DNA of 31,703 bases from Oehlia diaphana (GCA_003833135.1 QZLH01000170.1:136573-168275); one strand, 5' to 3'; shown: positions 21,136-31,703, counted from the first letter of the stretch. Made by a program: numbers and translations. The notes: generated by a model not told the origin, from the letters alone.

Positions 21136-21975
21136 TCAATTTTAACAAGACACTCTCAGAACCCGGATACAGGAGATTTTATCATCATTCTTGAATGTGC
21201 AGAAGGAGGAAATTTTAATGGTTATTTATATAAAAATCATGAAGTTTTTGATTGGTTAAATAAATTACAAATATTAATTGATATTATTAGAGGTCTTGGA
21301 GAAATTCATCAAAACCATATGGTTCATCGTGATTTTCATATAGGAAATATATTATTTAAATATATCAAATATAACAATACATGTATATCTGATATGGGAT
21401 TATGTAAAGTCGGTAATAGTGATGAAACAAAAATCTATGGAGTTATGCCTTATGTGGCTCCTGAAGTGTTAAGAGGTGGACATTATACTCAAACAGCAGA
21501 TATATATAGCTTTGGGATGATTATGTATTTTGTAGTAACTGGAAAACAACCTTTTTCTGATCGCGCCCATGATAAACTTTTAGCATTAGATATATGTAAT
21601 GAAATTAGACCTGAAATAAATGAGCCGAAAGCACCAAAATGTTATATTGATTTAATGAAAAAGTGTTGGAATTCAAATCCAAATAATAGGCAAAATGCTT
21701 TTAAAATTGAAAAAATTATTTGGTTATTTTATAATTCATATATGTCAAATGCATCAAAATTTAAATATGTTATGAAAATTGATAAGGAACAACAACATTA
21801 TGAAATTGAAAAGCAATTTAAAGAAGCAGAAGAATACAGAAAAGAAAACCCCATATCTATTAAAGATATCCAGTCAACTACTCACCCACAAGCTATTTAT
21901 ACATCTCGATTACTTAATTCTTTTATAAAAGATCTTCCTTCAGAATGTTTAGATTGTGCAATTGATGATTTATAG
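21136..21975 (+). pseudogene. Protein kinase lacking its N-lobe
   Basis: The open frame runs from after TGA (21133-21135) to the stop ending at 21975, 279 codons. It begins at NPDTGDF, possibly an exon start since cactctcag precedes it. It continues through the hinge (LECAEGGNF), the catalytic loop HRDFHIGNILF, a DMG variant of DFG (SDMGLCK), VAPEVL, IYSFGMIMY and the C-lobe CWNSNPNNRQ. The tail IYTSRLLNSFIKDLP is common in this fungal kinase group. The glycine loop, the ATP-binding lysine and the C-helix are not found in the upstream 1 kb, which is occupied by the GTTCA palindrome and the minus-strand RAMA-like gene. The remaining C-lobe is undamaged, so truncation was recent or the fragment is still expressed. 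It might also be the 3' part of a gene with a distant first exon outside this sequence. Confidence 0.7.
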
Positions 21976-24638
21976 AAGAAAGTATTAACTACTAGTAGGC
22001 AGATAATTTTCGAAGTTTTATTTATTTTTTTTATGTAGTTACTATACTTTTGTACAAATATTGACCAATTCGAAATATTATTAAGCATATTTGTAGTTCA
22101 ATTTTATATTTAAGTTTAATTATAGCTTACTAAAAGAGATATTATTTAACAAATACAAGTAGCTGAACCTACTATAAGAAGCAATGTACAGTAAGAAATA
22201 ACTTGTACTCATTTAGATTTATACTTAATTTTTTTGTCACGCGTTTCATGTTTCGCAACTATATTCTCCCGTATAAATAATTTGAATTGTCTAAGATATT
22301 ACAAATGAGTTATGGTTTTCCAGCAGTAATATGAAATTCGACAAATTATGATGACGAAAAAGAATTAAAAATCTTTTTTTGCATATTTCATTTTTGGCCA
22401 TTCCTATCCTTTTAATAGCCGCAGCAGATCGCATATCTTATTTTATTTGTATTTATTATTTTTTTTTTAAATACCTTTTTTGCCGGTTCTATAGACTGGA
22501 GAATTTTATAATATTTTTTTATTCTTTCAGTTCTTTTTTCAACTCTAATATAAATAAATTAATTATTTTTTTTTTTTTTTAAGTTATTAGCTATACTGCG
22601 GCGACCAATAGGAATTAATACTACTAATAACGATTTCCAAATATTGGATGAATCGGTCATTAAAATCCATATTCCTAATCAACTGAACAATAAATAAAAC
22701 TCTTATTTTAGTTTTATTTTATTTTATTTTAATCATTTTATTTTTATTTTTATTTTTTTTTTTTTGTTCAAACCAAAAAAATGAATTTTTTAATTTAGTT
22801 TTTATTTCCAGTTACTGAAAGTAAACTTTTTTTATTTTGATAAAAAAATTTCTAATTTATAATGGTTTTTTTTTTATTCTCAGGTCGTTTATTATCATTT
22901 ATTTATTATTATTATTAAATAGGTTTTTTTTATTATTACTTAACATTTTGTTGAATTTTTGTTTATTAATTATCAATAATGATTAACGCCAATAAAAAAG
23001 AGATTGCTGTTATTTTTTTTTTATTCTTCATTCTTTACTTAATATAAATAAAATATTTTATTATATTGATTATAAATCATAAATTAAATGTATTTTTATG
23101 AAAATAATGCGGCTGCCATACTTCGCATCATTTTTCTATAAATATAATATGAAGTGTTGTCAATGCTGTAATCCAAATGGCTTACTCTCTGAAAATATTT
23201 AAGCCAGTAGCATAAAAATAAAATGGCCATGGGTATAAATTTTATAAATATTTTTGCTACTTGATCTGTCACTTTCTCGCCCCTAGTTTTTTACATGACG
23301 TCATTGCAAAACATAAGGCCTGTTCATTTTCAGTCAGTTGCATTTATCGGTTGGTTGAGGTTTAATTTGATTGGCTAGATCTGTTTGAATTTGATTACGC
23401 GACCGACCTTTTAGACCAATATTTTTCTAGGTTTTTGAGGCCGACCACAAATAAACAATCCCATTGGTTCAATACAGACCAACCGAAAAAACCGAAAAAT
23501 GCAAACGACCAGAAATGAACAGCGCTATACTCTCCTCCCAGTTCTAAGAAAATCAAACCCTACACGTTATGCTTCTTCAATTTAAACAGAGGTAAAGGTA
23601 AAAAATAGAGATTCAAAACTAATAGGTTGCAGCTAGTATTATAATAAATATATACTTAAAACCAATAAATTCCCATTAATAATTTTAATAATAAATTCCT
23701 AACAAACTTAAGTTTGTCGCGTGTTTAAAGAAATTTTATTGGTTGAACGTAAAAAAATTACCGTACGAGAACAGATTTTATAACTTTATGTCGTCTAATA
23801 ATAATTAATTAATATTTCGATCTTTTAATTTGATATTTTTTACAAGACAATTCTGTAATTTTTAATTGATGAAAAAGATAATTTTATTAATCTTTTTTAA
23901 TAAAAAATTGTCTTTATAAATACGTAAATAATCTGCACAAACTACTTATTTTTGAATTAATTTTTACACAAGTATACAGTAAACAAAAATATATTTTTAA
24001 AAGTTAAATTTTCTTTGTTCATTAATCAATAATGTTAAATGTTTATTCATCAAGTTTCAGGATGATTTAAATTTTAAGTTAAAAAAAAATTTGATACCAA
24101 TGTTACAATAAATATAATAATCATTATAATCATTAATAATGTCAATGCATAATATAATGTATAATGTAATAAAAAGTTTTTGATTACATTGTTATTTTTC
24201 ATTATTTAGGAAGTAGAAGACTGAAGAAAATTATTGAAGAAAAGTTACGTTATTATTAATGAGAGAGAAGAAAATTGAACATGTTTTAATCGGTATCTAT
24301 AAAAATAACGAAATAGCTAGTTAGTGATTATTTTAAAAAATTTTTAAATGATTTTAAATATTTTAAATGATTGGTTCGATGAATTCATGAGTAAAAAAAA
24401 AAGTATTACAGGCATCAATGGCATCATGCATGATATGATCAGCTTCTATCTCCTTAAATAATAATATGATTAGCTAATAATGACATAATAACTCGTTCAT
24501 TATAAGGGGTTAACTTAAATATTGATCATTGATTTGATAAGAAAAAAAAAAGAAGAAATTTTTTACACTTCTTCATTTGTTATTTTCAGCCATAAAAAAA
24601 AAAAAAAATACATACATATTATATTAAACACGACAAAC
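21976..24638. other. AT-rich region without genes
   Basis: Strongly AT-rich, with long T runs and TTTTA-type low-complexity sequence at about 22690-22960. The only structured item is the MITE-like element at 23317. No RNA gene is seen. The last few hundred bases are the upstream region of the TPR-SET gene. Confidence 0.5.
23317..23525. mobile_element. 209-bp MITE with long imperfect inverted ends
   Basis: The left end GGCCTGTTCATTTTCAGTCA (continuing GTTGCATTTATCGGTTGG) is matched by the reverse complement of the right end, which reads GCGCTGTTCATTTCTGGTC, then GTTTGCATTTTTCGGTT. The similarity spans about 40 bases with small indels. The interior has no ORF. The flanks TAA (23314-23316) and TAT (23526-23528) are similar but not identical. 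The end sequence and possible 3-bp target site resemble PIF/Harbinger-type MITEs; that classification is inference. Confidence 0.6.
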
Positions 24639-26849
24639 ATGAAATATCAAACTGTAACCAGAACAATAGATGCATTTGAAGTTGTGCAAAATGCTATTTT
24701 ACGTTTGACTGTGGATAATTTTTCTCAAAGAAAAAGCAGAGAACAATTAATTGATGAACATAAAAGGCTAGATAATTTATGTGATAAGAAAAAATATGTT
24801 GTTCATAATATCAATAAACAAGAGAATTTAACTCTAAATATTCAACTTCGGATATCAGTATCAAATTTAAAAGTTAATAATGTACCCACTGGGAGATTCT
24901 TATTATGTCGAGTGATTTCTAAATTCGTGAAATTATTTGCCCTTTTTGCTCTTGTGGAAGATCCAGAGGGTAATGTTGAAAGACTTGCTTTGTATAATTG
25001 GACAAATTATCCTGAAGAAGGTCATCCAAATAATAAATCTATCGATCAACTATTTTTACCAATTGGAACTCTACTTGTCATCAAGAATATATCTTATGAA
25101 GTTGCCACTAGTAATATAACTATAATTCGTTCTAATAACCCTGATGATGTCATCGTCGTCGATCATAATAACAAGTTGTTTGATGACGTGAAATGGTCCA
25201 TGAATGAAAAGAAAGTCGAGTTAAAGAATGCCGATGATTTCCGTCGTTGTGGGAATGATTATTTTGCTTCAAGTAATTATATTGCAGCTATTGATAAATA
25301 TTCAAATGGCATCAAATTGAAGCCACAAAATGTCACGTTACTTAATAACCGAGCAGAAGCTTACCTTCGATTGTATCAATTTCATAATGCTTTTAAGGAT
25401 ACAGAAATTGCTCTTATGAATGATACAAATAATTTAAAAGCAACTTATCGCAAGGGTAAAGCTCTTTGTGGTCTCAAAAATTATAAGGATGCCACTAATA
25501 CACTTCAAAATTTATATCAAAGAATGAAAGGTAATACTTCAATTAAACAAATTATGGAACATACAGAAATGTTGTCTTATGAAAATGAAAATGGGAAGTA
25601 TGATTATGTACGTATCATTGATGAATTCCATGAGAGGTCTAAAATTAAAAAGGATAGTAAGGGTAATGATGTTTGGATTTATGAAACAGGTCCAAGATTG
25701 GATCATGCTGAATTTTTAAATGACAATATTAAAATTGACCTTGTAGAAGGAAAAGGAAGAGGTTGGATCGCTAAATGTGACATTCCTGAATATACTTTGC
25801 TGATGGTCTCTAAAGCATTTAAAGTAGTTTTTAGTAATGAAGTTTTTGGAACTATGATATCAAAAGATAAAGGTGCATGTTCGTGTGCTGAAGAATTAAC
25901 TACATGTATTACTCAGAAACTTTTTGAAGAACCTTATTATTGTCCGGAATTTTATCAACTTTATGATGGTTTAAATCTTAACAGTAATGAAAAAATTGAA
26001 ACAATCAGTAAACATTCAATACATATTGAAATAATTATAAGTACTCTCATACACAATATTATTGGTTTAAATTATGATAAAATTAATCTTAAAACTGAAA
26101 TAACCGGTTTAGGGCTGTGGATCATGCCATCTTTTTTTAATCATGCATGTATTGATGAAAATGTATACGGTTTTCTTCTTGGTGATTTGTTATTCCTTTG
26201 AACTAATCGGCCTATTTCAAAAGGTGAAGAGCTAATTATTAATTACAAAGATGCTAACTTTAGCTATGAGGAACGATTAAGTTATCTTAAATCTATTAAC
26301 GTAGATTGCCAATGTAGAATGTGCAGGTTGAAGAGATCTGAATCACAAGAAATTAAACTTAGAATGGCACAACTCTGGAAAGCTTATCATGAATCAATCA
26401 AACCTAAAGTATCAAAATCACATAGTGTTGAACTTTCTCATATTAAAGAATTAGAATATATAATTGCTGAATTACGTAATCTTCGAAATGAACATCCAGA
26501 TCTAGGATTCAATACAATAAAACTTAGCATAACCCTTGCATTTGCTTACCTTAAAATTGGAAATAGTAAAAAGGCTCTATCTATTTTGAAAGAGGCATAT
26601 TATTTATATAAAACAGTTCTTGTGGATGAAATTCAAATAATAATCTTTGATATTATAATGATCAATTCAAAACTCAAGTTGTTTGAAGAAGCTAAGAAAT
26701 GGGTTGACATTATATTGAAAATGGTTGTAGAACCTATAATGGGTAAACTTGAGGATGATAAACCTGAATGGAGAAAAGAAGCATTGCGTTTGACAGAAAA
26801 AATTCTTCCGAAAATAAATTCAATTGCTGAAACTTTAAAAATAGTATAA
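24639..26849 (+). pseudogene. TPR-SET domain protein interrupted by one TGA
   Basis: One intronless frame of 736 codons plus the stop is open except for TGA at 26199-26201. The ATG at 24639 (MKYQTVTRTIDAFE) is preferred; the in-frame ATG at 24522 would add a Lys-rich, non-conserved lead. Residues 1-195 form an N-terminal region typical of fungal TPR-SET proteins. Residues 200-310 hold about three TPRs (GNDYFASSNYIAAIDKYSNG; ALCGLKNYKDA). A SET domain with SMYD-like layout starts near residue 364 (EGKGRGWIAKCDIPE) and contains GLWIMPSFFNHACIDEN near residue 491. After the stop come ISKGEELIINY and the cysteine cluster CQCRMC. SET enzymes methylate lysines using S-adenosylmethionine. The TGA removes the conserved GEELxxxY motif and the post-SET cysteines, so the truncated product should be inactive. 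An arginine CGA is a likely ancestral codon. There are no indels anywhere, pointing to a young nonsense allele or a base error. Confidence 0.8.
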
Positions 26850-28337
26850 TGAAATATTTTAGTTAGATCAAATCATGCAATATCTTTTAATTTTAAAAAT
26901 GAAACAAAATGTACAATTATTTTATATTGCTGAAAACTTGTGCTAAAGATATGTATTCTAAACAAATAAATAAGTAAATAAATAAATGCAATAAATGCGA
27001 ATTTAACTATTTTTAAATGACATGTTATATATACTGTAAGCATACTATTTAGTATAGTGTTTCATAATTCTAACTTTATTAAAAATAAGTTTATTAAGAA
27101 TTTTAAATTATAATAAGTTATTTCAGTACTTAAAATTTTAAAAGAAAGAAAAATAATTTTATTTAATTTATTAAAATCAAATTTAATCTTACTAATCCGA
27201 ATGTAAGAATGGTTTTTAAATACGAAAGGTAGAAAGTGAGATTTTCAACGATATTTGAAATATTTGTCAATCAGATTTTGTGTATTTTACGGATTCACAA
27301 AATTAGAATAACGATTTCGAAATTTGAATTATTTAAATTATTAGAATTGAACATAAGTAAAGAAAACGATATATGAAATCAAATGTTATTATTACCCAAC
27401 GGCGACAGGGAATTTGGCAGATAGGTTTGGTCAGAGATATGCAGAGTTATGCATAAACACGTGATCAAACGGCCAGAGGCAATCGGGAAAATGTCCTGTC
27501 GGGAAACGGTCCGTAAGCGTAATTGGGCTAATTGTGTTTTTTTTAAAGTTAGACTTTTACTATACTAGTCTATATAATACATGTCGATCTTCTAACGTTT
27601 AGATTAGCCTGTATAAATAATCTTTCAATCGTGTACCTGATTTTAACAGTGATCAGTGCCTGATTTAAACTTAATAGTTAAGGCCATTTTATTAGTCTGA
27701 CTATAAAATCATGTTTTCATCCTTTTCATCTTTTGAAGTTTCTGTGTGACCTGTCAGCGGAACTGCGCCTGAACTATTTCAAATTAGATATTTTGGTCAG
27801 CATTTCGGCAGATTCCATTTTGATATTTTGATTTGATTACTAAAATTTGTTTCTGGTATTAAACTGGCATTATAATAATCTTATAAAGTAATAGTTGATC
27901 TCTTTTTCTCGTAACAATAGTCAAATTTTTTTTTGATATATATGTTTTTTTTTTAATTTTTTTCTTCCCCGGTAATTGGCGTTGTACAGTACATCCTATA
28001 AAATAATTTTTTTTTTTTTTCATAATAGACTGCTAATTAAAATTTTTTCGAGAATTTTTTTTTTTTTGTAATGATAGATCAATATAATGAATTTCCTCAA
28101 GGTTTTTTTTTTCATAATTTTTTTAGCACTGCAATACAATCTTTTTGAATTGTTTTCATAGTGAATTTGTATATCTTTATAAATAAATAATAAATTTGAC
28201 AGTATTGCAACATTCATTTTTGTGTGATAAATAAAATTTACATTGATTTCTTACTGATATAACATGTAACATTGTTTGTAATACTAAAATTCAAATATGA
28301 TTTCTTTACAGAGAACATTTGAAAGTGAAAAACATGA
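26850..28337. other. AT-rich region without genes
   Basis: The 3' flank of the TPR-SET gene followed by AT-rich DNA. A GC-richer patch at about 27400-27530 has no usable ORF or recognised repeat. Long T runs occur at 27925-28090. Confidence 0.45.
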
Positions 28338-28604
28338 TCAAAAAAAAAAAGATTACATAATAAAAGACAAACTCATTATAGGAAAAAACAAAAGACCAGA
28401 CATGCAGCAGATATAATTCCTATATGCAGGCAAGATAGTATACGTTATGAATTTGGTAGAATGGACCAGATCTGTGTTCGTTGTCATGTCAAGTTTGGAT
28501 GGGAAGAAAAAGATCAGCGTAGCAGTCAGACAACTCCATCCTTTTCTGTATGTTGTGCTGTTGGTAAAGTTAGGTTACCACCTTTGCCGGCAGGTAGTAA
28601 GTGA
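28338..28604 (+). mobile_element. Helitron protein N-terminal remnant
   Basis: An open frame without its own ATG (preceded by TGA at 28335) ends at TGA 28602-28604. It encodes basic residues, then IRYEFGRMDQICVRCHVKF, then a linker and FSVCCAVGKVRLPPLP. The CxxC followed by CC-GKVxLPPL is the zinc-binding lead-in to the Rep/helicase-like domain of Helitron proteins. Only this N-terminal piece is present; no Rep HUH motif or helicase follows in the remaining 3 kb. A GT after the LPPLPAG codons could be a donor site, but no downstream exon is seen. I call it a truncated rolling-circle transposon copy. The 71-codon ATG frame at 28447-28662 is an out-of-frame shadow. Confidence 0.75.
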
Positions 28605-29010
28605 TTATATTTACTTTACATTACTCCTCTTATATAAGGTACAGAATGTAAGATTAATTTAAAATTGGCTAAGCTTAAAATTTTATTGCAAAAATATTTT
28701 TAAGAAATTTTTTTGCAAACATATTTATTCAAAATAATCTTATTTAATGAAATTTTATTTGCAAATATTAAAATTTAAGTCACACATTTTCGATTTCAAA
28801 GAAAAAAATCGGTGTATTTATTTTTAATGAAGTTGATACAAATAAAAAAAATACAATAACAATAAATAAAAAAAGATAAATAAATCACAATGATCAAGGA
28901 GAAAGATGCTAATAAAAAATGAAATAACAATGTATTAATGGAAAATAATAGAAGAAGAAAGAGAATAAAAGAGTAATGGGAAGTGATAAGAAACAAAAAG
29001 GAGAAATTGG

Positions 29011-29190
29011 AAATGATTGGAGATAAAAAGAGTGATGGGAGAAGAAGAGGTGTGATGGTAGATGAAAAGGAGTGATGAGGAACGAAAAGAAGTGATGGAA
29101 GACGAAGAGGAATGATGGAAGATATAAAGGAGTGATGAGAGACGAAGAGAAGTGATTGGAAACGAAAAGAAATGATGGGAAGTAAATAGG
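29011..29190. repeat. 20-bp minisatellite, nine units in strict register
   Basis: Nine successive 20-base units occupy 29011-29190 with consensus near ARTGATGRRARAYGAARAGG and no indel between units. Weaker, less regular purine-rich copies extend to about 28930 and 29290. The plus strand is almost purely purine around a conserved TGATG, so the minus strand lacks stop codons in all three frames, producing long spurious ORFs rich in F, S, L and H. Confidence 0.9.
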
Positions 29191-29996
29191 AGAGAAAATG
29201 AAATAATGAAAATGAAAAGATGTAATAGAAAATAATGGGAGACGAATAATGAGAAGTAATATGAGGTGAAAAATGATGAGAGACAAAAAAATAAAAAAAA
29301 ATGATCATGAGGAAACCAAGTAAAAAATGAACCATAAAATAAAAAAAAAATACCCCTATTAACGTTGATTGTGGAACCGAAAGAACTAAAATATCTAAAA
29401 AAAAAATGAATTAAATTAGTGAAAAACGAAATATGAAACAGAAACAAAATAAAAAAATAAAAAATCAGTAAAAAACGAAATGTAAAGTGAAAAACAACTG
29501 AACCTTACTGGTAGAACTAAAAGGATGAAATAGAGTTAAATACGTAAATTATATAAATTACTTTTCTTGACTTGATGGGCAAGTATTATCCCTGGCGCAA
29601 CGCGACGGGTTACTCCTAATGGATAAATAAAATAAAAATGACTTAAAACGATTTACAACTCCTAAAAAAATAATTTTTTTTTTCAAAGTATTAAAACAAA
29701 AACAAAGGAAAAACTTATATACGAAATAGGACAACTCCGCTTGATCAAATGATACTGACGAGTAATGTTTCATAATAGAAACAAAAGTTACACTCAATTG
29801 CTTAAAGATTTATTATTCGTTTACACCAATGACTGATTTGACAAACTTCTTATAATTTACCGAATTTATTTTAGTGTTTGGACTATTTATATCGCTTGCA
29901 TTTTATTGCATATTTGTATCGTACATAAATTTGAGTATAATATATTATAATCATCGGAGTTGTATTTTTTATAAAATTTATGCAATTTCTATAAAT

Positions 29997-30224
29997 CTAT
30001 AAACCTATATATATCCAATATAAATTTGTTATATAAATATTTATCATCGAAGGTAAATATTTTATCAACATCATTTTATTAACATCGATATTATTAATAT
30101 CAATTTTATCAGAATCATCGTTAATTTCGATTATTGAAACGTCACTCATTTGGTAATCGCTTATAAATACTGTAGTATATAGTAAATTTATTACTAAAGA
30201 AATTATTATTTTTATATCGTCCAT
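29997..30224 (-). CDS. Possible small secreted protein
   Basis: A 75-residue ORF starts MDDIKIIISLVINLLYTTVF, an N-terminal hydrophobic segment compatible with a signal peptide, followed by an acidic polar stretch (INDDSDKIDINNIDVNKM). A hydrophobic C-terminus follows. Small secreted proteins are common effectors in arbuscular mycorrhizal fungi. In DNA this AT-rich, however, an ORF of this length rich in I, N, L and Y can arise by chance. There are no cysteines and no recognised family. Confidence 0.25.
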   Translation of the reverse strand: MDDIKIIISLVINLLYTTVFISDYQMSDVSIIEINDDSDKIDINNIDVNKMMLIKYLPSMINIYITNLYWIYIGL

Positions 30225-31354
30225 TTGCGATAATATACTCTTTTATTTTATTTTGAAACACATGTGTAAACATGCATGGCTGTACGTAATATTTCGCCTT
30301 TACAAAAAAAAAAAAAAAAAAAATTTTTTTTATGAAAAGTTGATTGAGTAATGATCAACTTTCGACATAAAAAATTTTTCAAAATCAAATTTACGTATTT
30401 TTTTTTTTTTTTTTTGTGCGTGGTCTCAAATGAAATATGCTTTTTTTAAAACGACACTATTCCTTTTTTACAACAAATACAATAATTTGTTTACTTTAAA
30501 TTATATATTTACATATCAATTTGTAAGAAATAACATTTATTTTCAAGGAATAGTATTATATATTTAACCCTTATTAATTTTTTTAAGCCTATGATATCCT
30601 TTTTTTACTTTCTAATATTCCTTACATATAGAGATAATGGCTTTTAAGTAATGCTCTATAAAATTTTTTAATATTATGTGAATTTGTGGGTATAACAGGA
30701 TTTTTAATTTATAACGATAATAATTTTTTATCATCAAATTTCTGAGAACAGAGAAAATTACTTTTGAATGTAACACTAATGCAGCTATCACATTTTTTGA
30801 AAATCTGAAGCGAAATAATTCAATTATATTTGTATAATGATTTTGTACATTTACACATTAAGTTTTATTTGCGAAAATATTCAATTTTATTGGAGATAGT
30901 TCTGATAAAGATGCTTTTTAAAATTTTTTAAAAATTAAACTTTTTTTTTTAACATTTTATTATGGAAAAATCATACTAATTTTCACCCCTAGTTTCCATT
31001 GATTCTGGCTGGTGAATCGGGTCCGGTTGATCAACATCTGGAATTTTTTGATTTGTAATCACTTGTAATCATCTGGATCCATGTCTTCCGCCTCATTACA
31101 TGGAATCCGAGCTAATTCCACATCGGATCCAATGGGAACCTGAGGAGAAAATTAGTATAGCAAAAATTGACTACTTAATTATTAACATGTTTAATGCAGA
31201 TCAGTGCATCGGAAAAAAATATAACCGAAAATTTTTTTTTTTATTGAAACTTCTACTTTTGGTTAAAATATTCCTTATTCATGACATGCATAGTACAAAA
31301 AAAAATTTAAAAGAAAATTTTTTTTTCCAGTTATATAATTTTTAAAATAACCAA

Positions 31355-31703
31355 ATGGAAACTACTAATACAACAGATACAGTAAGCAGCAAAAATTGTT
31401 TATATTGCAATAAACCTTTTACTAAGGAATTATGGTGTAAAAGATGCATTAATTGTTTAGAAAAATTAGCAGAAAATGGTGAAGAAGAAGCAATGCTTAA
31501 TGTAGCTAGGTGTTATGAAAATGGAGAAGGGACAGAAAAGAATTTAGAAAAAGCCTTTTATTGGTATCAAAAAACAGCAGAAAATGGTTATGTAAAAGCA
31601 ATGTTTAATTTAGCCATATGTTATGAAAATGGAGAAGGAACAGAAAAGAATTTAGAAAAAGCCTTTCATTTGTATCAAAAAGCAGCAGAAAATGGGGATG
31701 AAG
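31355..31703 (+). CDS. Sel1-repeat protein with N-terminal zinc motif (runs off the edge)
   Basis: From ATG at 31355 the frame stays open to the end of the window (116 codons). METTNTTDTVSSKN leads into a four-cysteine motif, CLYCNKPF then WCKRC, of C-x2-C...C-x2-C form, likely to bind zinc. Near-identical Sel1 repeats follow, about 36 residues each (VARCYENGEGTEKNLEKAFY; LAICYENGEGTEKNLEKAFH). The two full repeats are nearly identical in DNA, so the array was recently amplified. Sel1 arrays are protein-interaction solenoids. A kinase domain may follow or the protein may consist only of repeats; the sequence stops before that can be seen. Confidence 0.8.
   Translation, partial: METTNTTDTVSSKNCLYCNKPFTKELWCKRCINCLEKLAENGEEEAMLNVARCYENGEGTEKNLEKAFYWYQKTAENGYVKAMFNLAICYENGEGTEKNLEKAFHLYQKAAENGDE

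Larger units (their letters stand above)
28605..31354. other. Gene-poor region with a minisatellite
   Basis: Apart from the 20-bp minisatellite and a possible short secreted protein (entered separately), this is AT-rich with long A or T runs. A small unrecognised, GC-richer patch lies at about 31000-31145. The last part should contain the promoter of the Sel1 gene starting at 31355. Confidence 0.45.

Noticed and set aside
16715..27418. A 16-base match (AACGGCGACAGGGAAT) between the coiled-coil gene and about 27402
   Set aside because: The match does not extend on either side and the second site does not encode the same protein. It may be chance.
28447..28662. 71-codon plus-strand ORF starting with ATG
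   Set aside because: The adjacent frame encodes the recognisable Helitron zinc motif; this one is its shadow.
28796..29447. Three long overlapping minus-strand ORFs rich in F, S, L and H
   Set aside because: They are the stop-free pyrimidine strand of the 20-bp minisatellite; all three frames are open for the same reason, and no protein family fits.
31000..31345. Short frames on both strands before the Sel1 gene
   Set aside because: They end within a few dozen codons, share no family motif, and the plus-strand one dissolves into AT-rich low complexity.

Overview
The window looks like nuclear DNA of an arbuscular mycorrhizal fungus (Glomeromycota, Rhizophagus-like). The evidence is very AT-rich intergenic DNA full of A/T homopolymers, short AT-rich GT-AG introns, and several gene families that are hugely expanded in that lineage. 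These are TKL-type kinases fused to Sel1 repeats, MATA-HMG proteins, Crinkler (CRN) effectors, Uma2-like nucleases, TPR-SET proteins and Helitrons. The assignment rests on recognising families, not on a database search.

Layout. Bases 1-21 are a G homopolymer at the window edge. A minus-strand kinase-Sel1 gene (2532 to 248) and a plus-strand paralogue (3742-5441) lie head to head across about 1.2 kb; they share five exons with the same intron positions and phases, but only the plus-strand copy is intact. A weakly coding stretch with one ambiguous base follows, then an intronless double-HMG-box gene (8690 to 7833, minus). From about 8.7 to 14.2 kb there is no convincing gene, but there are several inverted-repeat or MITE-like elements and short tandem repeats. 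A clean five-exon Uma2-like nuclease gene (15282 to 14236, minus) follows.

The region 16.6-20.0 kb is richer in GC and holds two minus-strand genes: a coiled-coil multicopy-family gene (18245 to 16652) and a Crinkler gene (19982 to 18459). They share a 32-bp near-perfect palindrome, present twice in frame in the first and once in the intron of the second. A small gene with a possible RAMA-like domain (20961 to 20369, minus) and a kinase lacking its N-lobe (21136-21975, plus) follow. After another AT-rich gap with a MITE-like element comes a TPR-SET gene (24639-26849, plus) with one in-frame TGA. The right end holds a Helitron N-terminal remnant, a nine-unit 20-bp minisatellite, a possible small secreted protein, and a zinc-motif Sel1 gene running off the edge.

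Condition of the genes. Three loci (left kinase, coiled-coil gene, Crinkler) carry ten single-base changes in short homopolymers; allowing for them restores total lengths divisible by three and the expected intron phases. The other coding loci have no such indels. This is either clustered gene decay or locally poor consensus sequence. No operon-like or pathway relationship among the genes is visible. The window looks like a repeat-rich accessory segment carrying dispersed, expanding signalling and effector families. The palindrome shared between two neighbouring effector-type genes is the most unusual signal.
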